Origin: Bacteroidota bacterium
GTDB lineage: Bacteria > Bacteroidota > Bacteroidia > Bacteroidales > Tannerellaceae
Assembly (NCBI GenBank): GCA_023429375.1
Contig: JAEYVY010000007.1
Span: 620,001 to 684,000, forward strand
Length of the DNA: 64,000 nt
Reading direction: 5' to 3'
A model generated the notes under the pieces. The model saw only the letters and a list, made by a program, of their open reading frames with translations. It made no database searches and was not told the origin of the DNA. Position numbers and translations under genes: made by a program. Position 1 is the stretch's first letter. Each line of letters starts with the position of its first letter. Of this stretch, positions 25,701 through 34,284 are shown in pieces.

Positions 25701-25733
25701 AAAGGCTTCAGGAATACCCGGAAGCCTTTTTTT
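25701..25733 (+). terminator. Intrinsic terminator of the Crp/Fnr gene
   Basis: AAAGGCTTC pairs with GAAGCCTTT, followed by a run of T. Confidence 0.88.
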
Positions 25734-25936
25734 GAACATGTACTGAATGTGATATTATCTTATGTATAGTCCGTAAAATGCTATATATGAGAATCTAAAA
25801 AAACCAAATCAATATCTTTTTACGGAGGAAGGGATGGTGTTCTATATAATTCCTTTATTTTTGTGTTTCGTAAAAGACGTTTTATAATCTGGAGAGACTA
25901 TATGAATTATTTTCTGTATTTCTTTTTTACTATTAA

Positions 25937-27658
25937 ATGCAACGTATTAATTTGATAAAACAATGGTTCAATTCGCAAACACATTTGTATTTTGTGTTTG
26001 TTGTATTATCCATTATTCCCAATATTGTATTGTTCTTTACTGAACCAATGCCTTTCTTGCTGAGTATAGCTTCGGTTATCCTGCCTTTTTCACTCATGCT
26101 GTGTGTGTTATTGTTTGCACCTAAGCCAGGGATTGTGATGTGGCTTCTGCTTCCAAAGGTGATTTTGGACGGAGGACAGCTCGTCTTGCTCTATCTTTTT
26201 GGAGAATCCGTCATTGCTGTTGACATGTTTTTGAATGTGACCAGTTCAAATGCGTCAGAAGCCAGCGAACTGTTGTCGAATATATTTGTTGTAATCAGTT
26301 GTGTATTCCTGTTTTACACATTACCAACCATCGTGCTGATGGTCCATTCAACGGTATTGAAAGACAGACTTTCGAAAGCTTTTCGTCGCAGATGGTTTAA
26401 GCGGGGGATTGTTACTCTTATAGTAAGTGGTTTGATTTGCCTGACTTCGCCACTGTTTAATTACCCGTTTGCTTTGAAGAACGATGTTTATCCTGTCAAT
26501 GCCTTATATAATTTATGCTTTGCGATAAATAAATCTCAAAAGAATACGAACTATAAGTATACATCGGCCAATTTCAAATTTAACTCCGTTAAAACTCAAA
26601 AAGCTGACCGTAAGAGAGAGGTTTATGTACTTGTGGTAGGCGAGACCGGACGGGCCATGGAGTGGAGTTTGTATGGTTATGAGCGCGAGACAACGCCAAA
26701 TCTGCAGAAGCTTCCGAATCTTGTTTATTTTAAAGATGCCATCACCCAATCGAATAATACACATAAAAGTGTTCCTGTCATTCTATCGGCTGCAAGTGCC
26801 GAAAACTATGAAATCCTGTATGAACAGAAGAGTATTGTCACGGCCTTTAAAGAAGCCGGTTTTCGGACAGTTGTTATAGCCAATCAAAAGCTTACTACTT
26901 CCATGATTGGATGCTTTTACCGGGAAGCCGATACCTTTATAGACATGAGTGCTTTCCATACCGGATCCTATTTGAAGTCCTTGCATGATGGCGCTTTGTT
27001 GCCCCATTTAGAGCAGGAGTTGACTAAGACTGACGATAATCTGTTTATTGTACTTCATACGTATGGCTCGCACTTTAACTATTACGAGCGTTATCCTAAA
27101 GAGTTTTCCTTATTTAAGCCAGATAAGGCCGATGGCATACGAGCTACTTTGAAAAATGAGTTACGTAATGCTTACGACAATTCAATCTACTATACCGATT
27201 ATGTGTTAAGTGAAATTATCAAGTTGTTGGATAAATCGAATACATGTGCGGTATTAGCTTATCTGAGTGATCATGGAGAAGATATTTTTGATGATGAGCG
27301 CCATCGTTATTTGCATGCATCGCCAATACCTACGTACTACCAGTTACATATACCTTATATCTATTGGTTTTCGGATGGCTATAAAGATAGTTTTCCTGAT
27401 AAATTTGAATGGATAAGCAGGCATTCCAATCTGCCGGTAAGTACGAACAGTTTATTTCATACCCTATTGGATATAGCAAGTATACGGACAGATGTATCGG
27501 ACTCAAGCTATGCGCTTTCTTCTGTATTTTTTGAGGTTAGAAATCGTATGTATCTAGGTGATCATGACGATCCGGTTCCCTTCTGGAAGATCGGATTAAA
27601 AAAACAAGACTTTGAGATGCTTGATAAATGGGATATGGCTTATGACAAAGAACAATAA
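25937..27658 (+). CDS. Phosphoethanolamine transferase-like (EptA-type) membrane enzyme
   Basis: 573 residues. Five hydrophobic helices in the first 170 residues are followed by a periplasmic alkaline-phosphatase/sulfatase-fold domain. VLVVGETGRAMEWSLYGYER (near residue 235) is the metal-binding start of the domain, NNTHKSVPVILS holds the presumed nucleophile Thr, and YLSDHGEDIF and RHRYLHASP are the later metal-site blocks. EptA-type enzymes move phosphoethanolamine onto lipid A phosphates and lower binding of cationic peptides. Substrate assignment is by family. The next gene, a hybrid histidine kinase, overlaps its end by 17 bases, so enzyme and sensor are co-expressed. Confidence 0.88.
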   Translation: MQRINLIKQWFNSQTHLYFVFVVLSIIPNIVLFFTEPMPFLLSIASVILPFSLMLCVLLFAPKPGIVMWLLLPKVILDGGQLVLLYLFGESVIAVDMFLNVTSSNASEASELLSNIFVVISCVFLFYTLPTIVLMVHSTVLKDRLSKAFRRRWFKRGIVTLIVSGLICLTSPLFNYPFALKNDVYPVNALYNLCFAINKSQKNTNYKYTSANFKFNSVKTQKADRKREVYVLVVGETGRAMEWSLYGYERETTPNLQKLPNLVYFKDAITQSNNTHKSVPVILSAASAENYEILYEQKSIVTAFKEAGFRTVVIANQKLTTSMIGCFYREADTFIDMSAFHTGSYLKSLHDGALLPHLEQELTKTDDNLFIVLHTYGSHFNYYERYPKEFSLFKPDKADGIRATLKNELRNAYDNSIYYTDYVLSEIIKLLDKSNTCAVLAYLSDHGEDIFDDERHRYLHASPIPTYYQLHIPYIYWFSDGYKDSFPDKFEWISRHSNLPVSTNSLFHTLLDIASIRTDVSDSSYALSSVFFEVRNRMYLGDHDDPVPFWKIGLKKQDFEMLDKWDMAYDKEQ

Positions 27659-30119
27659 TACTTTAGTAGAGAAATCCAAGCATCTGACTCAGAAGGTTGT
27701 CTTAGGATATTTTTTATTTGCCATTTTTGCTTTTGGCTCAATCTTTTATATTCTAAATATAATGAAGGTTATGAGTTCCGATGATGGAGCTGATGAAGAG
27801 CATAAAGCAAAAAAACACCTGATCACCCGTGTCATTTCTTTATTGAATGAGAGTAGTTCGATTGGTCAGCCTTTGGGTATGACCGAAGAATACTTGAATT
27901 TATTTAACGAGATGATGGATGAAACGAATTACCATCTGAACGAACTGCGTGATATATTGACAGACTCCTTGCATATTCAAGGGATTGATACCATAGAAGT
28001 ATTGATAGAAAATAAGAGAGCCAATACGCTTCAGTTATATTCTCTCTGGCAGGATATGAATAAAGAAAAGGCTTTCAATAAATATATCAAGACTCCGGGA
28101 ATCGATACGATCACACAGGTTGGGATAAAAGAACAGGTGAAGATTAAGAAGGACTCTGTAATTTTTGAACGGAAGAATAAAGGTTTCTTTAAACGTTTGG
28201 CAGATGCATTCGTACCGCCTAAAGAGGAGGTGGGAATCGTAATAAATACAACTAGCGATATTGAGAAAGACACGACACACAACGTGTATAATGTGCTGAA
28301 TAAGCAAGTCACGGCACTGAAAGAGTTTCAAGAAGATTTTGAAAAAGAACGGAAGCAAATTAATTTCCAACTATACGACAAGGCTGCAGAGCTAAGACAT
28401 AATGATGTGTTAATCAATACACAAATCAATCAGATACTGTATGCTATAGAAGAAGAAGAGACTGCAGCCTCGATGGCGCGAATCGATGCAAAGCAGGCCT
28501 TATACAAGGATTCGACACGTATTCTTGGGGTCGTTGCTATAATAGCCATAATTGTTATTTTTGGATTTTTGATCATTATCTACAGGGATATTTCGAGAAG
28601 CAGGTATTACCGTCTTCAATTGGAGAAAGCCAAGCAATATGCTGAAGAGCTTTTAATCAAACAAGAAAAGTTTATGTTAGCCGTCAGCCATGATATACGA
28701 GCCCCGATGTCATCAATACTCGGTTATGTGGAGCTTCTGTTGAGAAGAAATCCGGACGACAGGCAGCGTTATTATTTAGAAAATATGGTAGGTTCATCCA
28801 ATCATATCCTATCATTGGTTAATGATTTGCTTGATTTCCATCGTTTGGACTCCGGAAAGATGGAAATCCAAAAGGTGTCTTTTAATGTACGGATGTTGTT
28901 TGAAGATATTTACCATAGCTTTAAGCCGATTGCTGATGCAAAGAATTTGAACTTTCGCTTGGAGATGCATGAGGAGGGGATGAATAAAACCTACTCTGGA
29001 GATACTATTCGTATTAGGCAAATAACAAGCAACTTATTGTCCAATGCTATCAAATTTACACAAGAGGGCGAAGTGGTTCTGTCTGTCGATATTCATGAGG
29101 GCTTGTTGAACTTCGCTGTCCGTGATACCGGCCCAGGTATTCCGGAAGATGAGCAGACTGCCATTTTCGGAGAGTTTACCCGTCTAAAGAACGAAAAGAA
29201 AGAAGGCTTCGGGCTTGGTTTGTCAATCACACGCAAGCTTGTTGAATTGATGAATGGTAGTATTCAACTGAATAGTAAGCCGGGCAACGGCAGTATTTTC
29301 GAGATAGAACTGCCTATAGATGAGATTGTGTATGATGACTTGTCTGTAACGGCGGACTCTGCATGTGAAAAAGTAGAGGAGTTAAAAGTAGACGGATGTG
29401 CGATTAAATGTTTGCTGGTGGACGATGATCCTCTTCAGTTAGCCTTGACAGAAGAGCTGTTGAAACAAAATGGCATGACAATCGTAGCCTGCAGCGATCC
29501 TCACAAGGTATTACCTTTGATAGAAAGCAATACCTTCGATATCGTGATATCTGATATTCAAATGCCTGGTATAGACGGCTTTGAGTTGGTGAAGCTGATA
29601 CGTGATTCGGGAATTGAGGGAACAGACAAATTGCCTGTTATCGCTTTGTCTGCCAGTGTTGCGAATGACCGAGAATTTTACAAGCATGCCGGCTTTACCG
29701 GATTCTTGAATAAGCCTTTTACTGCGAATGAATTGATATCCGTACTCAATACCATACTGGCCACCGACTTTACCTTGGAGTCAAAGCTCAATATTTCTTC
29801 CTTAACAGACTTTGCTGCCGGTGATCAGAGTGCTATGAATATGATTCTGGATACGTTTGTAAAAGAAACTTCTGATAATATAGCCTTGTTGAAGGCTACA
29901 ATCAACGAAACGAACCGTGTTAAAGCCTCTAAGATTGCACACAAGATGATTCCGGTCTTCTCGATGATTGGTGCGAATCATTTAGTACAACATTTAAGAT
30001 TGTTGGAAAAAAACGACGATGAGCTTACCGATGACGCTTGGCTATCTTTAATTACTGAAGTAGTTAAACAAAGTAGCTCAGTTATAAATCAAGTTTTACA
30101 ACAAGTGGGGAAAGTATAG
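27642..30119 (+). CDS. Hybrid sensor histidine kinase with receiver and Hpt domains
   Basis: 825 residues from the ATG at 27642, which overlaps the previous stop by 17 bases; the frame extends further upstream but only inside the transferase gene. Order: a membrane helix near residues 15-40, a helical sensor region of about 250 residues with coiled-coil character, a second helix near 300, HisKA with H350 in AVSHDIRAP, HATPase with DTGPGIPEDE and GFGLGLSI, a receiver with D638 in VISDIQMPG, and an Hpt domain with H767 in IAHKMIPVF. It is a four-step phosphorelay protein of the inner membrane. No separate DNA-binding response regulator is adjacent. The coupling to an EptA-like gene suggests sensing of envelope stress, which is inference. 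Confidence 0.9.
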   Translation: MTKNNNTLVEKSKHLTQKVVLGYFLFAIFAFGSIFYILNIMKVMSSDDGADEEHKAKKHLITRVISLLNESSSIGQPLGMTEEYLNLFNEMMDETNYHLNELRDILTDSLHIQGIDTIEVLIENKRANTLQLYSLWQDMNKEKAFNKYIKTPGIDTITQVGIKEQVKIKKDSVIFERKNKGFFKRLADAFVPPKEEVGIVINTTSDIEKDTTHNVYNVLNKQVTALKEFQEDFEKERKQINFQLYDKAAELRHNDVLINTQINQILYAIEEEETAASMARIDAKQALYKDSTRILGVVAIIAIIVIFGFLIIIYRDISRSRYYRLQLEKAKQYAEELLIKQEKFMLAVSHDIRAPMSSILGYVELLLRRNPDDRQRYYLENMVGSSNHILSLVNDLLDFHRLDSGKMEIQKVSFNVRMLFEDIYHSFKPIADAKNLNFRLEMHEEGMNKTYSGDTIRIRQITSNLLSNAIKFTQEGEVVLSVDIHEGLLNFAVRDTGPGIPEDEQTAIFGEFTRLKNEKKEGFGLGLSITRKLVELMNGSIQLNSKPGNGSIFEIELPIDEIVYDDLSVTADSACEKVEELKVDGCAIKCLLVDDDPLQLALTEELLKQNGMTIVACSDPHKVLPLIESNTFDIVISDIQMPGIDGFELVKLIRDSGIEGTDKLPVIALSASVANDREFYKHAGFTGFLNKPFTANELISVLNTILATDFTLESKLNISSLTDFAAGDQSAMNMILDTFVKETSDNIALLKATINETNRVKASKIAHKMIPVFSMIGANHLVQHLRLLEKNDDELTDDAWLSLITEVVKQSSSVINQVLQQVGKV

Positions 30120-30371
30120 TGTGGAATAATTCTACACCTCTACATATTTTTCCACACAGTGTGATTGAACTGTATAGGACTGATAAAATTAATTGAATGA
30201 TGTTATATTCAGATTATCAGTGTTTTGTGTATGTAATAATGTTTGTGGGCCAGTTTTGGCACGATATTGGGGATAATAAGTATATCGTAACAAACGTTTC
30301 TACATTTATACACTGTTTACAGGCAAAAAGAAAAAATTACACTAGTTCGAGTAAAAGTTGAGTTTATTAAC
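30120..30371. other. Intergenic stretch after the histidine kinase
   Basis: GTGTGGAA (30119-30126) can pair with TTCCACAC (30150-30157) just after the stop. The remaining AT-rich sequence runs to the terminator at 30372-30410 with no ORF I can support. A long 3' UTR or a small RNA ending at that terminator is possible. Confidence 0.35.
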
Positions 30372-30410
30372 AAAGGAAACACCTTCTCCAAAGGTGCTTT
30401 CCTTTTTTTT
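30372..30410 (+). terminator. Intrinsic terminator upstream of proS
   Basis: AAAGGAAACACCTT pairs with AAGGTGCTTTCCTTT (one bulge), followed by eight T in all. Confidence 0.82.
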
Positions 30411-30461
30411 ATGCCCTTATTATGTATTGCTTTCGGCTTCATCACGGAACAAAATATTTTA

Positions 30462-30469
30462 TACCTTTG
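30462..30469 (+). promoter_or_regulatory. -7 promoter element of proS
   Basis: TACCTTTG matches TAnnTTTG, 48 bases before the proS ATG. No TTTG at the expected -33 position. Confidence 0.5.
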
Positions 30470-30517
30470 CAAATCTTTAAAGTAATCGTATAGAATATAA
30501 TATAAATAAGAACAGAA

Positions 30518-31999
30518 ATGGCAAAGGAGTTGAAAGAACTTACCAAGCGTAGTGAGAATTACTCGCAATGGTATCAGGATCTGGTAATCAAAGCTGACCT
30601 GGCAGAGAATTCGGCAGTTCGCGGCTGTATGGTAATTAAACCTTACGGTTATGCAATTTGGGAAAAAATGCAGCGTATACTTGATGATAAATTTAAAGAA
30701 ACAGGACATGTCAATGCCTATTTCCCCTTGTTGATCCCCAAGTCATTTCTAAGTAAAGAAGCGGAACATGTTGAAGGTTTTGCTAAGGAATGTGCTGTGG
30801 TGACCCATTATCGTCTGAAAACCAATGCAGAGAAGAATGGTGTAGAAGTAGACCCGAATGCAAAGCTGGAAGAAGAACTGATTATTCGTCCGACTTCGGA
30901 AACTATCATTTGGAACACCTATCGCAATTGGATACAATCCTATCGCGACCTACCTATTTTGTGTAACCAATGGGCCAACGTAATGCGTTGGGAAATGCGT
31001 ACCCGTTTATTCTTGCGTACGGCTGAGTTCTTGTGGCAAGAAGGTCATACGGCTCATGCTACACAAGAAGAAGCTTTAGCAGAAGCACGTAAGATGCATG
31101 ATGTATATGCTGATTTTGCGGAGAACTACATGGCTATGCCGGTAGTGAAAGGAGCGAAGACGGCCAGCGAACGTTTTGCCGGTGCCATCGAAACCTTCAC
31201 CATCGAAGCGATGATGCAAGATGGTAAAGCTTTGCAAGCAGGTACATCTCACTTCTTGGGACAAAATTTCGGTAAGGCATTCGACGTAACCTTTATCGAT
31301 AAGAACGGACAGACCGATTATGCTTGGGCTACTTCATGGGGTGTATCTACCCGTTTGATCGGTGCGCTGATTATGGCACACTCTGACGATAACGGTTTGG
31401 TGCTTCCTCCACATTTAGCTCCTATTCAGGTGGTTATTGTGCCTATCTATCGTAACGAAGAACAGCTGGCACAGATCAGCGAAAAGGTACAAGGTATCGT
31501 TGCTAATCTGAAGAAGATGGGTATCTCAGTGAAATTTGACGATGCCGACAATAAAAAGCCGGGATGGAAGTTCGCAGAATATGAGTTGAAAGGAATTCCT
31601 GTACGTCTGGCAATGGGTGGACGCGACTTGGAAAACAACACAATCGAAGTGATGCGCCGTGATACATTGGTAAAAGAAACAATTACATGTGACGGAATCG
31701 AAGAATATGTAAAGAACTTATTGGAAGAAATTCAACAGAACATATTTCAGAAAGCATACGATTATCGTGCAGCTCATACGGTAGAAGTAGATACTTACGA
31801 AGAGTTTAAAGAAAAGCTGGAAGAAGGAAACTTCATTCTTGCTCATTGGGATGGAACTCCTGAAACAGAAGAATTGATCAAGAACGAAACGAAAGCAACT
31901 ATTCGCTGTATTCCTTTGGAAGGCGATATGACTCCGGGCAAATGTATGGTAACCGGCAAGCCTTCGGAACGTAGAGTATTATTCGCTCGCTCTTATTAA
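30518..31999 (+). CDS. proS: Prolyl-tRNA synthetase (archaeal/eukaryote-type)
   Basis: 493 residues. MAKELKELTKRSENYSQWYQ, RPTSETIIWNTYRNWIQSYR (class II motif 2 region), GTSHFLGQNFGKAF and the anticodon-binding domain near residues 290-400 are those of the short ProRS without the bacterial editing insertion. Charges tRNA-Pro in the cytosol. This type is usual in Bacteroidetes. Monocistronic between two strong terminators. Confidence 0.97.
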   Translation: MAKELKELTKRSENYSQWYQDLVIKADLAENSAVRGCMVIKPYGYAIWEKMQRILDDKFKETGHVNAYFPLLIPKSFLSKEAEHVEGFAKECAVVTHYRLKTNAEKNGVEVDPNAKLEEELIIRPTSETIIWNTYRNWIQSYRDLPILCNQWANVMRWEMRTRLFLRTAEFLWQEGHTAHATQEEALAEARKMHDVYADFAENYMAMPVVKGAKTASERFAGAIETFTIEAMMQDGKALQAGTSHFLGQNFGKAFDVTFIDKNGQTDYAWATSWGVSTRLIGALIMAHSDDNGLVLPPHLAPIQVVIVPIYRNEEQLAQISEKVQGIVANLKKMGISVKFDDADNKKPGWKFAEYELKGIPVRLAMGGRDLENNTIEVMRRDTLVKETITCDGIEEYVKNLLEEIQQNIFQKAYDYRAAHTVEVDTYEEFKEKLEEGNFILAHWDGTPETEELIKNETKATIRCIPLEGDMTPGKCMVTGKPSERRVLFARSY

Positions 32000-32017
32000 G
32001 AACAAATTATAAATCAG

Positions 32018-32090
32018 AGAAGGTATCTGAAAAGTACGCGATGAGGATGGAATATTATTCCTGTCTAATCGTACTTTTTTGATACCTTCT
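32018..32090 (+). terminator. Long two-step hairpin terminator after proS
   Basis: AGAAGGTATC (32018-32027) pairs with GATACCTTCT (32081-32090), and nested inside AAAAGTACG (32030-32038) pairs with CGTACTTTT (32070-32078). The structure spans 73 bases, unusually long for a simple terminator. Confidence 0.75.
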
Positions 32091-32123
32091 TTGTATTTTC
32101 AACCCCATAATTAAATAGTACTT

Positions 32124-32930
32124 ATGATGAAAAAAATTACATTTCTTTTGTATTTTGTATTTGGCAGCTTGTTGACCTTATCTGCCGGCAAAGTAGATAC
32201 GGTAAAGGTTCACAGTGATACCATGAATAAGGAGGTGGAAGTCGTGGTGGTATCTCCTGCAGGCGTAAAATCAGATGCACCAGTTGTTTATCTGCTACAC
32301 GGATATAGTGGAAACGCTCAATCCTGGATTGGTATCAAACCCAATCTTCCGGAAATAGCCGATCAGTACGGAATTGTGATTGTATGTCCTGACGGAAAGA
32401 ATAGTTGGTACTGGGATAGCCCTAAGGATCCGTCATACCGTTATGAAACATTTGTAGCAAAAGAATTAGTAGCTTATATAGATTCGCATTATCCTGTTAA
32501 AAAAGATCGTTCTGCACGTGCCATTACCGGTTTGAGCATGGGTGGACATGGAGCGTTGTGGCTTGCCTTTAGAAATACGGATGTGTTCGGAGCCGCCGGA
32601 AGTACCAGCGGGGGAGTGGATATCCGTCCTTTCCCGAACAATTGGGAGATGAGCAAGCAATTGGGTAAGGAGAGTGAAAACAGACAATTATGGGAAGAAC
32701 ATACCGTAATCAACCAAGTAGACCGTCTCAAGAATGGTGAACTGGCCATCATCATTGACTGTGGTTATGGAGATTTCTTCTATGAAGTAAATCAAGATCT
32801 GCATAAGAAATTGCGCAAATACCAGATTGACCATGAATTTCAGGTTCGTCCCGGCGTACACAATGCCGATTATTGGCGTAATTCAATTGACTATCAAATT
32901 CTGTTCTTTTCTAAATTCTTTAAGAATTAA
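32124..32930 (+). CDS. Secreted alpha/beta-hydrolase esterase (esterase D/feruloyl-esterase-like)
   Basis: 268 residues with a signal peptide (MMKKITFLLYFVFGSLLTLSA). Family blocks: PVVYLLHGYSGNAQSWI (oxyanion region), the nucleophile elbow GLSMGGHGALWLA, an acid in IIIDCGYGDFF and the catalytic His in VRPGVHNADYW. Related to S-formylglutathione hydrolase/antigen-85-like esterases (COG0627); in Bacteroides such exported forms often remove acyl groups from plant polysaccharides. Substrate unknown. Start taken at the first ATG of the tandem ATGATG. Confidence 0.87.
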   Translation: MMKKITFLLYFVFGSLLTLSAGKVDTVKVHSDTMNKEVEVVVVSPAGVKSDAPVVYLLHGYSGNAQSWIGIKPNLPEIADQYGIVIVCPDGKNSWYWDSPKDPSYRYETFVAKELVAYIDSHYPVKKDRSARAITGLSMGGHGALWLAFRNTDVFGAAGSTSGGVDIRPFPNNWEMSKQLGKESENRQLWEEHTVINQVDRLKNGELAIIIDCGYGDFFYEVNQDLHKKLRKYQIDHEFQVRPGVHNADYWRNSIDYQILFFSKFFKN

Positions 32931-33231
32931 CAGCCTATTATCCGAAAAAAAGGTTCTGATTTTATCTATCAGCTAGCAAATGGGTTTGATTAATACCCTC
33001 CTTGATATAGTAGAGTAAGAAAAAATCAGTCACTTTTGAAGGCAGAAAAATAATTCACATCCCGATGTGAAAACTGGATGATTAAAGCCTTGAAAATCAA
33101 TATATGTAAGGCTTTTAAAAAACACCTCGATGCTTTTTAAAAACGTTCGGGGTGTTTTTTTTAAAATCATCGGGATGTTTTTTTAGTTTTGATAATCAAT
33201 GGGAAATAACATCGGGATGCAAGTCCTGCAA
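32931..33231. other. Convergent intergenic region carrying repeat copy 1
   Basis: Between the esterase and the methyltransferase pseudogene. It contains the palindrome TTCACATCCCGATGTGAA (33054-33071), the repeat at 33113-33186 and an isolated core ACATCGGGATG (33209-33219). No coding capacity seen. Confidence 0.6.
33113..33186. repeat. Palindromic intergenic repeat, copy 1 (CGGGATG/TTTTAAAA family)
   Basis: Three short G/C-containing cores (CACCTCGATGC, CGTTCGGGGTG, TCATCGGGATG) are separated by TTTTAAAA-type tracts. AAAAAACACC (33117-33126) and GGTGTTTTTT (33151-33160) form the outer arms of an imperfect 44-base palindrome. It shares unit sequence and flanking layout with 52808-52879. Confidence 0.75.
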
Positions 33232-33870
33232 TTAAGTTGCTATAATAGAGAAATCCATAGTAAAACCAAAGAATCGATTTCGTTTAATTTGAATAGTTTT
33301 AGCGCCCGCAGCCCGGGTTATCTCTATAATATCATTTTCTGTTAGCAGGTTCATGTAATCTCCTGCTGCCCATCCTTGTCCGAGCCTGATCAAGCATTTG
33401 TCAAAATACTTTTTTGGCAACCAATGAATGAAAGGAATTTTTGTGTGTAAGTCAAAAGGGAATTTCCTGTTTGGTGTTGTGAAATAAATTATGCGACATG
33501 TACGCAGCATTTCCCTGACGAATAATATCTGTTTTTCGCGGTTGCCAACGTGTTCTACTACAGCATTACTCTATCCGATATCAAAAGACTTATCTTGAAA
33601 AGGGAAGATGTTCCCATCATAATAGACAACCTTCACCTCGGGGAATAACCGTTTAAATGAAGAGGATTCTTTACCCAGTGCCAGACCCAGTGCCGTTATA
33701 TTTTGCTTATATGGAGACTGTTTTTCTAAATAATTTGCTTCTTCGCTGTAATCATTCTCTGTAAATCCTATATCCAAAATTCTATCATTTTGGGAAGGTA
33801 TGAGATTTTCAAGAAAATAAAGATATTTCCTATGTCTATTAAATTTGCTGATTTTATTAGTTAGAGCCAT
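33232..33870 (-). pseudogene. SAM-dependent methyltransferase interrupted by one TAG codon
   Basis: A single frame of 213 codons runs from ATG at 33870 to the stop at 33232, interrupted only by TAG at codon 100 (33573-33571). Upstream of it are RILDIGFTENDYSEEANYLE (a D-x-G nucleotide-binding motif) and YDGNIFPFQDKSFDIG; directly after are SNAVVEHVGNREKQILFVRE and then IIYFTTPNRKFPFDLHTK, a continuous class I methyltransferase (Methyltransf_11 type). Relatives have Tyr before SNA, so TAT/TAC to TAG is the simplest change. Either a recent pseudogene or two fragments; no pyrrolysine machinery is visible to support readthrough. Confidence 0.85.
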
Positions 33871-34137
33871 AAATATAATTTTTATTCACAATCAATAGTA
33901 AAGCAATCTAAGTATACCTTTAAATGGTATATAAACAGATTCTTGATTGCTTATATATTAGAAATACGTTTTACAGTTAATATCAACAAAACGGTTAGTA
34001 ATATATTAACAACGTTAAAATAATGGTTTTGGTATGTTGGTGCAATTAATAGGTGTGTTGATATACATTTTGTGTGATAAATTTTGATGGGGCTAAATAG
34101 TTAAGCGAAGAGATGAAAGGTCTATAAACAAAAAAAT
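33871..34137. other. AT-rich intergenic stretch
   Basis: Upstream of the methyltransferase pseudogene. I see no ORF, RNA or strong repeat. Confidence 0.45.
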
Positions 34138-34253
34138 GTTGTCATCACGACAACCAATCTTCATTGCTAACTTTAAAATCTAATACCATGAAAAACACGA
34201 TGCAAATATAGAAAGAAATATGTTTTGCAACATACGCGCAAAACATATTTCTT
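34138..34253 (+). ncRNA. Possible small transcript: hairpin, micro-ORF, terminator-like hairpin
   Basis: GTTGTC (34138-34143) pairs with GACAAC (34149-34154). A micro-ORF ATGAAAAACACGATGCAAAT ending in TAG spans 34188-34211. Immediately after, AAGAAATATGTTTTG (34213-34227) pairs perfectly with CAAAACATATTTCTT (34239-34253). The second hairpin could also be the terminator of the minus-strand permease gene, whose stop is 31 bases away. Strand and function are uncertain. Confidence 0.3.
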
Positions 34254-34284
34254 ATTGCATTTAACATTATTTTGCTATTAATCC

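Noticed and set aside
33113..33186. Possible CRISPR-like repeat-spacer array
   Set aside because: Units are palindromic with A/T tracts instead of unique spacers, only three cores are present, and no cas genes are nearby.
33571..33573. TAG as a recoded (pyrrolysine-like) codon
   Set aside because: Normal TAG stops are used elsewhere in the window, no pyl genes are seen, and Bacteroidales are not known to use it.
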